64,000 nucleotides of DNA from Pseudoalteromonas haloplanktis ATCC 14393 (GTDB taxonomy: Bacteria > Pseudomonadota > Gammaproteobacteria > Enterobacterales > Alteromonadaceae), in contig NZ_AHCA01000007.1 in the NCBI RefSeq assembly GCF_000238355.1, positions 62,001-126,000 of the forward strand. The letters run 5' to 3'. The notes under the pieces were generated by a model, which was not told the DNA's origin, did not search any database, and saw only the letters and a list, made by a program, of their open reading frames with translations. Of the stretch, positions 9,801 to 17,753 are shown piece by piece (position 1 is the stretch's first letter; each line of letters starts with the position of its first letter). The translations under genes and the position numbers were made by a program.

Positions 9801-10485
9801 TCAACCACATGTAGGTGGCTACTATGAAGGCTCTATTGCTAACAATGATTTCTTCTTATCGGTACTAAAAAGTGATGGTTACTTCTTTGAGTTTGAAAAT
9901 ACAAGTGAGTATGAAAAAGGCATTGCTGTAGGGACTTATACAGTGCAAGGCGATCCAAGCGGTGACCCTGACGTTTTAAGTGTTACTGTTGAAACGTATA
10001 TCAATGAATTGGATGAACCTGAATATTATGACCCATACTTTGTTGTCAAAGCTCAAGGAAATCAACTGATTTGGCATGATGGCGATGACTTCGGTGTGAT
10101 GCAGCGAGTCACTAATATTATTGAGCCGATTAGCTTTACTGAAGCGGATGTTCTTGGCCAGCATATCTTACGCTATATCACTGAAGATGGCAGCGGCACG
10201 GTGGAGCTGTTAATCGAAGTGAAAAGTGACAAGACAGCTCGCTTTGAAATTAACGGCGAAATCCGTAATGTTGAATGGTCTTTAGAGCTTGGGCACCTTA
10301 AGTTGTATAGCCCACTTGAACTGGAAGGTGATTCAGCCTATGGCGTGTTGATTTCGCCAGAAGCGATGATTGCAGATGGCTTTGTGGTATCAGCATTTGG
10401 CTTCGAAGCACCAGCTAATCACCCTGATCAAGAAGACCCAGAATTACACATTAGTGTGATGGGAGAAATGATCAAACAACCTTAG
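6883..10485 (+). CDS. Giant lipoprotein: PKD/Ig-like domain followed by repeated lipocalin-like modules
   Basis: 1200 residues. The signal peptide ends in LAGC (lipobox) and a GGGGS-rich, proline-rich tether follows, so it should be a lipid-anchored envelope or surface protein. Residues about 46-135 form a PKD/REJ-like beta domain (DSDGSIASYAWKYVSG). Next comes a carboxypeptidase-regulatory-like segment (VTGPI-type, about 140-210). After that a G-x-[WY] motif recurs at the head of beta-rich modules: ISGQY (343), LVGTW (476), LLGKW (586), LDGAW (841), VGGYY (976), VLGQH (1089). This resembles lipocalin-like repeats; none has obvious catalytic residues. Composition is acidic. A good Shine-Dalgarno (AAAGGAAAA) precedes the ATG. 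Its position after the hybrid sensor suggests it is the regulated target, perhaps a ligand-binding surface protein; that is inference. Confidence 0.85.
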   Translation: MYSQSRIKALGAATLLVSSLHLAGCGGGGSDDSPAPTPQPVDNNKPTVSITSDTEVTEGNDITVTASATDSDGSIASYAWKYVSGPQVTLSGANEKQVSFTAPDIEDDQQLVLEVVVTDDKGATATATVSINIKRKVLTVTITGIVTDGPIDSPNIVVMVGDEEFTIDADQSGKYSIEITVDDSDADKLVKLVALGNNAINPEVEFISQLRSVATLLSQAGEDGKLTKDENFGVNITNVSTAEFALLSRDNGEVIDEQTLDKALLAVDADEKLLLAALIKIIVDNDEYALPEGVESTFDLISNADDIENFVNTVNNQDPTLIATIKEAIKEDGELVDNSIGGISGQYVMLTPKYYNYSSSQVNFNSDGSGYYSTYNIDTSFTWQQQDGDIAISLAEPVKESCSFVSDDSGTQQEQCNYLVAMSMTVLLENEANRTVEFYEQYLTIAESSAEVVNTNEYTSNLTLIAKEKTLSVNEQQLVGTWYVDRISRLDGFSEAVALNLQSGGTGTLVDNDKTPVAITWTIVGNQLQVSSEAEELSFNYAFWLVKDVVAGYQFVASLNAKDESATRTASGLMIKDNSLTFERSELLGKWTIYQGYNVPQTDLHYDVYEDGLMNFNLDQDYRSWLVDSEGKFIRNNYFTDSGVQPICDRPDNSCPVYSEFSQQLLAKHNGHYYSYRKYRFFNYDGSERVEDYSSHIREFSVSVDYGVNKFAPYWLENNSGFDENGYPTNVNYITLYTPKEQAVESVTIATTYNEELDKNEYTLTQQYQGMTTENSYTLAAGKILFGTMKAEISDFDRDYLTVCIYENTATCTESDKQRWYFDAAKAQQQVVAVRPTPAHPLDGAWQLAHEPTAIIVFLDGKWVHIQTNDGDNVDDAFSGYEVGDFIWDETTGQLTVNVIEDTNGSWGLSSDVVSPGTDNIRNVIYASAQSDGDTLLLTVDECADSYSGSKCVEGDEGYERFSYEMTRVYDPAQPHVGGYYEGSIANNDFFLSVLKSDGYFFEFENTSEYEKGIAVGTYTVQGDPSGDPDVLSVTVETYINELDEPEYYDPYFVVKAQGNQLIWHDGDDFGVMQRVTNIIEPISFTEADVLGQHILRYITEDGSGTVELLIEVKSDKTARFEINGEIRNVEWSLELGHLKLYSPLELEGDSAYGVLISPEAMIADGFVVSAFGFEAPANHPDQEDPELHISVMGEMIKQP

Positions 10486-10499
10486 TAATAGTAAATAAA

Positions 10500-10531
10500 T
10501 TAACACCAGGGTTCGATGACCTTGGTGTTAA
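10500..10531 (+). terminator. Rho-independent-type terminator of the giant lipoprotein gene
   Basis: TTAACACCAGGG pairs with CCTTGGTGTTAA (12 bp, one G-U) around an 8-nt loop, 15 nt after the stop codon. The following T-content is modest. Confidence 0.7.
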
Positions 10532-10574
10532 TTACCTCGTTATAACTGATGCTATTTAAATAAGGAGTGATGTA

Positions 10575-10946
10575 ATGAAGTTCTTATTTTTAACCTTATC
10601 CTTCATCTTACTCAGTGGTTGCGAGACTGTAGATTCAATGCAGCAAGATCTTACTGAGCTAAGTAATAGTGTATTTTCAAGCTCTGAGGAGCAACCTGCT
10701 GCCGAAGATGCATTTTTCAAAGCACAAGAAGCATTTAATGAAGCCGATAAAGTTAAGCAACGCAAAGCCTCTTTAAATGCACAGCAGCGCAGCTTATGGA
10801 TTGAACTTGAAAAAGATTACAATCAGCTGGTGGCTGACCCAAGTCGCTCAATTGAACAGGCGTCGTTTTTTTCAAATGTTACGCTGGCAGATAACGTTAT
10901 GTCTAGAAGTGTACAATTTATTGAGTTGATAGAAAAAAGTGACTAA
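10575..10946 (+). CDS. Small lipoprotein, unknown function
   Basis: 123 residues with a type II signal peptide (LLSGC, Cys16), then a short acidic linker and an Ala/Gln/Glu-rich helical domain (about 40-120; KAQEAFNEADKVKQ). Probably an envelope lipoprotein with a helical-bundle body. The Shine-Dalgarno TAAGGAG sits 7-8 nt before the ATG. The terminator between it and the giant lipoprotein suggests its own promoter. I do not recognise the family. Confidence 0.75.
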   Translation: MKFLFLTLSFILLSGCETVDSMQQDLTELSNSVFSSSEEQPAAEDAFFKAQEAFNEADKVKQRKASLNAQQRSLWIELEKDYNQLVADPSRSIEQASFFSNVTLADNVMSRSVQFIELIEKSD

Positions 10947-11007
10947 TTCTTAAAAGTTGTTGAGGTTTATGATACAACGTTAATATTCTCAACTTTTAGT
11001 TACAAAT

Positions 11008-11622
11008 ATGACAGAACTTTACCATTGGTTTGATTTAATTGGCATCGCGGTATTTGCAATGTCAGGTACTCTCATTGCCTATGATAAAAAAATGGACGGT
11101 TTTGGTGTCTTTGTATTGGCAACGGTTACTGCGATAGGTGGTGGCACAATCCGAGATTTAATTTTGGATGTTCCAGTATTTTGGTTACACGATCAGAGCT
11201 ATTTTATTGCTATTTTTGTTTCTGTATTTGTTACCACACGTTTGATAAATAAACAAAAGTCAATTCCACTGTATCATTTACAGGTTGCAGATGCGTTTGG
11301 TTTAGCCTTCTTTTCTGTTATGGGGGCGCAGAAAGCGCTGCTTGCAGGTATGCCTGCAACAACGGCTATTATTATGGGGGTTATCACAGGTTGCTTTGGT
11401 GGCGTTACCCGTGATGTCCTTGCTGGCAATATTCCTATGCTATTAAAAGGTGAGCTATATGCAATTACTTGTATTGCAGGTGGTATCGTTTATACCCAAG
11501 GTATTACCTTTAACGTAGCAACAGAAATGGCCATGGTATTAGCTATGTTAACGACTTTATTGTTACGCTTGGCGGCAATGAAATGGCATCTAACACTACA
11601 TGTTTTCAAATATCCTGACTAG
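11008..11622 (+). CDS. Trimeric intracellular cation (TRIC) channel family protein, YicG/UPF0126 type
   Basis: 204 residues, about seven membrane segments made of two similar halves. The glycine-rich repeats GGGTIRDLIL (first half) and GGVTRDVLAG (second half) are the signature of the UPF0126/YicG family, the prokaryotic relatives of TRIC channels, which conduct monovalent cations. It would sit in the inner membrane. An imperfect inverted repeat (AAAAGTTG ... CAACTTTT, about 10950-11000) lies just upstream. The start ATG has no strong Shine-Dalgarno. Confidence 0.88.
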   Translation: MTELYHWFDLIGIAVFAMSGTLIAYDKKMDGFGVFVLATVTAIGGGTIRDLILDVPVFWLHDQSYFIAIFVSVFVTTRLINKQKSIPLYHLQVADAFGLAFFSVMGAQKALLAGMPATTAIIMGVITGCFGGVTRDVLAGNIPMLLKGELYAITCIAGGIVYTQGITFNVATEMAMVLAMLTTLLLRLAAMKWHLTLHVFKYPD

Positions 11623-11655
11623 ACTGTAAATAATATAACTTTACAGGGACAAAGG

Positions 11656-13170
11656 ATGTCATTAGCTCGGATTTTTTCACGTGCCCAAGTGGGCATTCAA
11701 GCACCTGAAGTAATCGTAGAAGTACACTTAGGGAATGGCTTACCGGCATTTCATATTGTTGGCCTGCCTGAAGCGTCAGTAAAAGAAGCCAAAGATCGGG
11801 TTCGCAGCGCCCTTGAAAACTCTAAGTTTGGCTTTCCTGATCAACGTATCACCGTTAATTTAGCGCCCGCGGATTTGCCCAAAGAGGGTGGCCGCTTTGA
11901 CTTAGCCATTGCTATTGGTATTTTAGTGGCGTCAGGACAAATTGTTTGCACTGATATTGAGCGTTATGAATTTTACGGCGAGCTTGCTCTTAATGGCGAA
12001 GTACGTGGCGTGAATGCGATACTGCCTTCTGTTTTGGCTGCCAAAGCGCAGGAGCGTTGTTGTTTTTTACCCTTGGTAAATGACAGCTTAGCAAGCTTGG
12101 TTCATGGTGTGCAGCGTAAAGCCATTTCTTCTATTCAAGAAGTGTGGAGTGATTTGCTCAATCAGCAGCCTTTACCTCTTAATATTCGTTATCCTGAACA
12201 ACAGCATAGCGGTGTGGAGTTTTTAATTGATCTTAGTGATGTAAAAGGGCAACCTGGCGCGAAAAGAGTGTTAGAAATTGCCGCTGCTGGTGGTCATAAC
12301 TTGCTTTTTTTAGGGCCGCCAGGCACGGGGAAGTCAATGCTTGCACAGCGTATGCCGACCATTATGCCGGGCATGTCCGATGATGAGGCACTTGCTACCG
12401 CTGCTTTGTATTCAATCATAGGACAAAGTGTTGACTTAACAAATTGGCGTAAGCGGCCGTTTCGTAATCCCCATCACACTTGCTCTGCGGTCGCGTTAGT
12501 GGGCGGCTCCTCGAACCCAAAACCGGGTGAAATATCTTTGGCGCACAATGGGGTATTGTTTCTTGATGAATTACCAGAGTTTGAGCGTAAGGTGCTAGAT
12601 TCACTTCGTGAGCCAATGGAAACCGGCACGGTAACTATATCAAGAGCGGCGCGGCAAATGGAGTTCCCTGCGCAGTTTCAACTTATTGCTGCACTTAACC
12701 CCAGCCCTACTGGCTGCCATAATGATAAACGCGCGACACCTGATCAAGTTATGCGTTATTTATCACGGGTATCAGGGCCCTTTATTGATCGCATTGATTT
12801 ACAAATAGAACTACCAAGGTTAAACAGTACGCAACTGCAAAGTACACAAGCTGAAGAAACAAGCGCTGCAGTGCGTGCCCGAGTAGAAGCAGCCTATAAT
12901 ATTCAATTAACACGTCAGGGGAAAGTGAATGCCCGACTGAATAATAAAGAAATGAGTGTGTATTGTGTACTGGCAGCCGCTGAATTGCAGTTTTTAGCCA
13001 AAGCCAGTGAGAAGTTGTCGCTCTCGCCACGCTCTTATCATCGGGTGATTAAAGTGGCGCGGACGATAAGTGATTTAAAAGGGCAAGAAAATATAACACT
13101 AGCAGAGCTTAAAGAAGCGCTTAATTACCGTGCCTTTGAGCGGTTAATAAGCCAACTCACACAGTATTAA
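11656..13170 (+). CDS. comM: YifB/ComM family Mg-chelatase-like AAA+ ATPase
   Basis: 504 residues, the usual length for ComM (about 506). An N-terminal Lon-like ribosomal-S5-fold domain (HIVGLPEASVKEAKDRVRSA) precedes a Mg-chelatase-type AAA+ module with Walker A GPPGTGKS (about 220-227), Walker B LFLDELPEF and an arginine-rich C-terminal Mg_chelatase_C domain (SPRSYHRVIKVARTISDL). ComM is a hexameric helicase that drives branch migration during natural transformation in Vibrio and relatives. The Shine-Dalgarno (ACAGGGACAAAGG) is good. The gene ends overlapping the convergent response regulator by 4 bp. Confidence 0.93.
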   Translation: MSLARIFSRAQVGIQAPEVIVEVHLGNGLPAFHIVGLPEASVKEAKDRVRSALENSKFGFPDQRITVNLAPADLPKEGGRFDLAIAIGILVASGQIVCTDIERYEFYGELALNGEVRGVNAILPSVLAAKAQERCCFLPLVNDSLASLVHGVQRKAISSIQEVWSDLLNQQPLPLNIRYPEQQHSGVEFLIDLSDVKGQPGAKRVLEIAAAGGHNLLFLGPPGTGKSMLAQRMPTIMPGMSDDEALATAALYSIIGQSVDLTNWRKRPFRNPHHTCSAVALVGGSSNPKPGEISLAHNGVLFLDELPEFERKVLDSLREPMETGTVTISRAARQMEFPAQFQLIAALNPSPTGCHNDKRATPDQVMRYLSRVSGPFIDRIDLQIELPRLNSTQLQSTQAEETSAAVRARVEAAYNIQLTRQGKVNARLNNKEMSVYCVLAAAELQFLAKASEKLSLSPRSYHRVIKVARTISDLKGQENITLAELKEALNYRAFERLISQLTQY

Positions 13171-13871
13171 ATCGACAACATATAGCCCTTGCCACGCACG
13201 GTAACAATACGTTTTTGGTCTTTTTCATCATTAAGTTTTTTGCGCAGGCGACCAATTAGTACATCAACGGTACGATCATTAGGACTCCAGTCAGGTTGAC
13301 CAATTTCTTCTGATATTTTTTCACGAGAGGTGGCTTTACCGGCGTTACTGATCAAGCAAATAAGCACCTTATGTTCGGCTTCTGTGAGTCTTGATTCAAT
13401 GCCGTTAGCGGTGACTAAAGTACGGTTATCGGGATGCAGTTTAAAGTCTGCGTATTCAATAAACTCTTCGCTTTCATCATTATCATTGTTGCCCTTTAAG
13501 CGTTTATAAAGCGCTCGCATGCGTAATTCTAATTCTAATAGATCAACGGGCTTGCAAATATAATCATCAGCGCCTTGGGCAAGCCCCGCGATGCGGTCTG
13601 CTTGAGAGTCTCGGCTTGAAAGCATGATCACACCAATATCGGTGAGAGTATTGAGTTCTTTTGCTAGATGTAGGCCATCTCGTTTAGGTAATACAATGTC
13701 GATAATTGCTAGCGATATGGCGTTATGACTATTAGCGCGCGATTGTACAATCGCTAGGGCGTCTGCGCCTGTTGCATCGTTCTCAATAGAAAATTCAGTC
13801 TGTGTAAAATGATTGACTATGCGTTTAACTAATAGCTCGTCATCTTCAACCAATAAAACATGAACAGTCAT
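13167..13871 (-). CDS. OmpR/PhoB-family response regulator (orphan)
   Basis: 234 residues. The receiver domain has the acidic pair EDD near residue 10, phospho-acceptor Asp58 (IIDIVLPKRDG), a switch Ser/Thr region (MLSSRDS) and conserved Lys in ICKPVD. The C-terminal winged-helix DNA-binding domain (about 135-232) shows LTEAEHKVLICLISN and DRTVDVLIGRLRKKL. No histidine kinase gene lies next to it, so its partner must be encoded elsewhere. It converges on comM with a 4-bp overlap of stop codons. The target genes are unknown. Confidence 0.9.
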   Translation of the reverse strand: MTVHVLLVEDDELLVKRIVNHFTQTEFSIENDATGADALAIVQSRANSHNAISLAIIDIVLPKRDGLHLAKELNTLTDIGVIMLSSRDSQADRIAGLAQGADDYICKPVDLLELELRMRALYKRLKGNNDNDESEEFIEYADFKLHPDNRTLVTANGIESRLTEAEHKVLICLISNAGKATSREKISEEIGQPDWSPNDRTVDVLIGRLRKKLNDEKDQKRIVTVRGKGYMLSI

Positions 13872-13980
13872 AGTATCTTAATTACCTTTAATGATGCCTC
13901 TATGTTATCACTCATTTACAAAAGGTGAGAAGAGCGATTTTAGTATTTATGCACTATTTAGGCGATTGTTTGATTAATAT

Positions 13981-14011
13981 CAACAGGTAAACTTAGCTCG
14001 TTTACCTGTTG
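13981..14011 (-). terminator. 12-bp perfect hairpin downstream of the S9 peptidase gene
   Basis: CAACAGGTAAAC (13981-13992) and GTTTACCTGTTG (14000-14011) are perfect inverted repeats with a 7-nt loop, 13 bp beyond the peptidase stop. No long T-run follows on the minus strand, so termination is likely but not certain. Confidence 0.6.
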
Positions 14012-14023
14012 TTGAGTGGAGAA

Positions 14024-16510
14024 TTATTTTTCAGGGTATAAGTACTGCCACCACTGTGGCTGTTGTTTTAAGTGCTTATCAAAATATGCCAGCATTGTAT
14101 CCCACCAATTAAAGCGCTGATCACGAGCAAAAATTTGATGGTCAGCTCCTTTATATTCAATTAGCTCAACATCCTTGCCAAGTAGTTTCAGCGCAGTATA
14201 CATATTATGACTTTCTCCCACGGGCACATTAGTGTCAGCATCGCCATGCAACAGTAATAGTGGTGTTGTTACTTTATCTGCATGGAAAACAGGACTGTGT
14301 TGGCTGTATAGCGTGCTGTTATTCCAAGGGTAGCTGTTTTTAGACGCTTCGCCTGAATATAAATAACCCCACCAACCTTGCCCCCAATATGAGGTGATAT
14401 TAGAAATACCTGCGTGTGCGATAGAGGCACTAAACATATCGGTTTTAGTCGCTAGTAACATGGTCATAAAACCACCGTAAGATGCGCCTAAATTACCTAG
14501 GCGTTGCTTATCGATGAATGGATACTGTTTTAGCAGTGCTTGCGTGCCTTGCATAATATCGTCAGCAGTATATTGCCCCCATGCATTAACGTGCTTAGCA
14601 GAAAACTGCTGACCAAACCCTGTTGCGCCCGTGGGTTGTACAACATAAACCACATAGCCGTGTTCGGCCCATAAATTAAATGGATAGCGGCCAGTAAAAC
14701 CGCGAGTCACAGGTGAAGTGCCGCCATAATAGTATACTAATGCTGGGTATTGTTTGTTCTTATCAAGGTTGCTTGGTAAGTAAACGCGGCCTTTAATTTC
14801 AATACCGGCTGTATTGGTAAAATTAAATTCCTCTAAGTCAGCTATATCGGTATTTGCATATGCTTGTGGTTGCGAATCCCAGACAGTGGTCGCTTTGTTT
14901 TTGCTAATACTCAGCTGTTTTAATTGTTGTGGTGATGATGCATTCGAGCCACTGACTAATACCTGAGGGCTACGATTACTTGAATAACTAAATTGCTCAA
15001 CCACATCAAATCCAGTGTTTAGCTTGCTAAAGCGCTGCTTGCTTTTATCGTATAGATACAAAGCGATGCTATCTTGTTCAGTTACTTTCATGATGGCATC
15101 ACCATTTGCAAGCACTTCAAGTTGGCCAATGGCGGGATCAAACTCACGGCTTAACGGCGTTGCTTTTTGACCATTATTAGTTAACAAATACAGCTGGCCA
15201 TCGTAGTTGTTAGCAAGCATGTTGTCGGGTAAGTTTCTGCCTAAACCCTCTTTAAAGTCAGGTCCTGCCGTGACATAAATGTCATCGCCAGTGTATTTTG
15301 CTTGGTTAAAGGTCGCAAACTGACCAAGCTCTGTGGTACTAGCGTTGGCGATATTCAGCTCAATGAGCTCCGTTGTTGGGTGTGTAGCAGCTTGCATTGC
15401 TGCAGTACCGCGACTGAGTAACACAGTACCGCGTTGACTATTAAAGTCTTCAATGCTGTGGCTAAGCGGCCCTTGGCTTAGTGCTTTACTCAGGCCGGTG
15501 TTGATATCTAATAAATAAGCTTGTGAGGTTGTGCGAGCATATGACCAACGATCTTGTAGACCTTGGTAATGTTTGGTTAGGCTGTTATTTGCTGTCGGAG
15601 ACTTTGACCAGCTAAAGATTAAGCTGTTGTTATCGTAATAAGCAAAACTGTTTGCGCCATCTAGGTTGTTGGCTATCACTTTAAGGGAGAGTGTTTTACG
15701 GTTTAGTTGGGTTAATTTACCATCTAATAAATACACTAAATAATTGTTATCAGGACTCCAAATAATGTTGCTAGGCTGACCTGATTCAAAACGGTAAATC
15801 GTTTGTTGGTCGTCATTTTTTAGTTCTGTGACTAGGTTTGCTTTATTACCCGTGCTGTCTTGATAATGGCGCTTGGTAATTAGGTACTGTTTAGCATCGG
15901 GTGCTAATGATAATGCGCTGACTGTGGTGGCATCAAACAATTGTTTGGCAGATAAGCCATGTTGTTCTGTAGTGCTAAAGGTTAATGTATCAATGTCAGT
16001 GTTTGGGCTGAAATCAACCTCAACATCGTGCCAATTTGCAACTTGCTCAGCAATAATCACTATTTGGTGATCGCCTTGTGGTAAAGCTAACTCATACTTT
16101 TCGTTTTTAGCGGTCTGCTTTTCACCATTGATGAACAGCTGGGCTTTTTCGATCCCTTTTAATGTAAGCGTGCCTTGGTTAAAACGCTCTGCATGCGTAG
16201 AAAATTTTAGTGCTTGTAAGCCGCCTAGAGTTAACGCATTTACTTTATCTAAGTTTTGCCATTTTAATTTTTCGCCAAATACCGTGATGCTTGTTGTTGG
16301 TTGTTGAATGCTAGGTAAAAGGCTGTTAATAATCGCATCTTGGTGCTCAGTTTGGTATGGCTTTAGCTGCATATCAGCGGCAATTGGGCCTATAAACTTA
16401 ATATCGGTTTTATTTATGGGTGCAGCAAATGCCGCAGTGCTTAAAGTTAATATTGCCAGTGCGGTGGTTAGGCGAGGGGCTTTACCGCGCCATGTTGAGT
16501 TATAATTCAT
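14024..16510 (-). CDS. Secreted S9-family prolyl oligopeptidase-like serine peptidase
   Basis: 828 residues from the ATG at 16510, chosen because a typical signal peptide (ALAILTLSTAAFA) follows directly; an in-frame ATG at 16549 would only add 13 residues before it. Residues about 190-560 contain WD40-like/PD40 beta-propeller strands (IIWSPDNNYLVYLLDGK). The C-terminal alpha/beta-hydrolase domain has the nucleophile motif GASYGGF (Ser677), an acidic loop HGDADTNVP and the catalytic His in GADHQIF. The family includes dipeptidyl aminopeptidases and acylaminoacyl peptidases; periplasmic peptide degradation is the likely role. The N-terminal about 150 residues look like an extra beta domain (TLTLKGIEKAQLFINGE). 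Confidence 0.9.
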   Translation of the reverse strand: MNYNSTWRGKAPRLTTALAILTLSTAAFAAPINKTDIKFIGPIAADMQLKPYQTEHQDAIINSLLPSIQQPTTSITVFGEKLKWQNLDKVNALTLGGLQALKFSTHAERFNQGTLTLKGIEKAQLFINGEKQTAKNEKYELALPQGDHQIVIIAEQVANWHDVEVDFSPNTDIDTLTFSTTEQHGLSAKQLFDATTVSALSLAPDAKQYLITKRHYQDSTGNKANLVTELKNDDQQTIYRFESGQPSNIIWSPDNNYLVYLLDGKLTQLNRKTLSLKVIANNLDGANSFAYYDNNSLIFSWSKSPTANNSLTKHYQGLQDRWSYARTTSQAYLLDINTGLSKALSQGPLSHSIEDFNSQRGTVLLSRGTAAMQAATHPTTELIELNIANASTTELGQFATFNQAKYTGDDIYVTAGPDFKEGLGRNLPDNMLANNYDGQLYLLTNNGQKATPLSREFDPAIGQLEVLANGDAIMKVTEQDSIALYLYDKSKQRFSKLNTGFDVVEQFSYSSNRSPQVLVSGSNASSPQQLKQLSISKNKATTVWDSQPQAYANTDIADLEEFNFTNTAGIEIKGRVYLPSNLDKNKQYPALVYYYGGTSPVTRGFTGRYPFNLWAEHGYVVYVVQPTGATGFGQQFSAKHVNAWGQYTADDIMQGTQALLKQYPFIDKQRLGNLGASYGGFMTMLLATKTDMFSASIAHAGISNITSYWGQGWWGYLYSGEASKNSYPWNNSTLYSQHSPVFHADKVTTPLLLLHGDADTNVPVGESHNMYTALKLLGKDVELIEYKGADHQIFARDQRFNWWDTMLAYFDKHLKQQPQWWQYLYPEK

Positions 16511-16676
16511 GGTTGAGCCTAATGTAGGGAATTTTAGAGAATATAGCATGGCTCAGTTATGCCAAAAAGTGCTCTGCGATAGATGCCGTGGTTTTTGTTT
16601 TTAGCTAAGGTTTGAGGTTATCGATGACAGTTGGTAAGGTGTAAACCGTCGACAATAAAATGGCTAAGAGGTCACA

Positions 16677-17753
16677 GTGACATTACTAATCGTTTACATG
16701 GTCGTAGCGATCACTATTTCTTTTTTATGCTCTATTATGGAAGCTGTGCTGTTGAGTATTACGCCAAGTTATGTGGCGCTACTGCGTAAGAATAAGCCTA
16801 AACTAGCAAAGCAGTTTGAGCACTTAAAAACGAATATTGATCAACCATTAGCGGCTATTTTAACTTTAAATACCATTGCCCATACTGCCGGGGCGGCCGG
16901 TGTAGGTGCACAAGCTGCGGTGGTATTTTCAGATGCAGCTGTGGGAATTGCCTCAGCCATCATGACCTTGCTGGTACTGGTATTATCGGAAATTATCCCT
17001 AAAACGCTAGGGGCAAAGCATTGGCGGGCACTGGCGCCTATAGTAACTAAAGCATTACGCTATTTGGTTATAGCGCTTAAACCCTTTGTTTGGTTTGCTG
17101 AAAAACTCACGAGTGTTTTGGGTCGCAACCACAGCGAGGCTTATTATATTCGTCAAGAAATTGAAGCTATGGCTGATATGGGATCGCAATCAGGAGCGCT
17201 GCATCAGGAAGAGTCTGAAATCATCCGCAGCTTATTGCATTTTCGTCATGCTAAATTAGATTCTTTACTTACCCCGCGCACAGTATTATTCAAAGTACAC
17301 AAAGACCTAACGGTTGATCAATATTTAGCAGAGCATGGTTCGGCAGCATTTTCTCGAGTCTTGGTGTACGATAAAAACGGCGATGATATTATTGGCTTTG
17401 TGCATAAAAACGATATTATGCTGGCGTTTCACCGACTCGGTAAAGATTATAAGATCAGTAAATTAATAAAGCCTATTTACACTGTGCCAGAGACCTTATA
17501 TGTACCTACGCTATTGCATACTTTGTTAGCTGAACGCACGCACATATGTTTAGTGATAGATGAATATGGCGATGTACAGGGGATTGTTACTCTTGAGGAT
17601 ATGATTGAAGCATTAATGGGCTTTGAAATTGTTGATGAGCATGATCAATCAGCTAATATGCAAGCCGTTGCAAAACAACGTTGGCGACAACGCTTAGCAA
17701 ATAGTAATACATTGTTTAGTGCCGAAAAAAACGCGTCTAAAAATCAGCGCTAA
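16677..17753 (+). CDS. CNNM/CorC-type (DUF21 plus CBS pair) membrane protein
   Basis: 358 residues. The N-terminal DUF21 domain has four membrane segments (about 1-140; SEIIPKTLGAKHW is typical). Two CBS domains follow (about 190-320; LTPRTVLFKV, HICLVIDEYGDVQGIVTLEDMIEALMG). Family members (CorC, YtfL, mammalian CNNM) are linked to Mg2+ or Co2+ efflux or its control. The usual C-terminal CorC_HlyC domain appears absent, leaving a short basic tail. The GTG start at 16677 follows AAGAGG by 6 nt. It is convergent with the REC-EAL gene, overlapping by 4 bp. Confidence 0.88.
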   Translation: MTLLIVYMVVAITISFLCSIMEAVLLSITPSYVALLRKNKPKLAKQFEHLKTNIDQPLAAILTLNTIAHTAGAAGVGAQAAVVFSDAAVGIASAIMTLLVLVLSEIIPKTLGAKHWRALAPIVTKALRYLVIALKPFVWFAEKLTSVLGRNHSEAYYIRQEIEAMADMGSQSGALHQEESEIIRSLLHFRHAKLDSLLTPRTVLFKVHKDLTVDQYLAEHGSAAFSRVLVYDKNGDDIIGFVHKNDIMLAFHRLGKDYKISKLIKPIYTVPETLYVPTLLHTLLAERTHICLVIDEYGDVQGIVTLEDMIEALMGFEIVDEHDQSANMQAVAKQRWRQRLANSNTLFSAEKNASKNQR

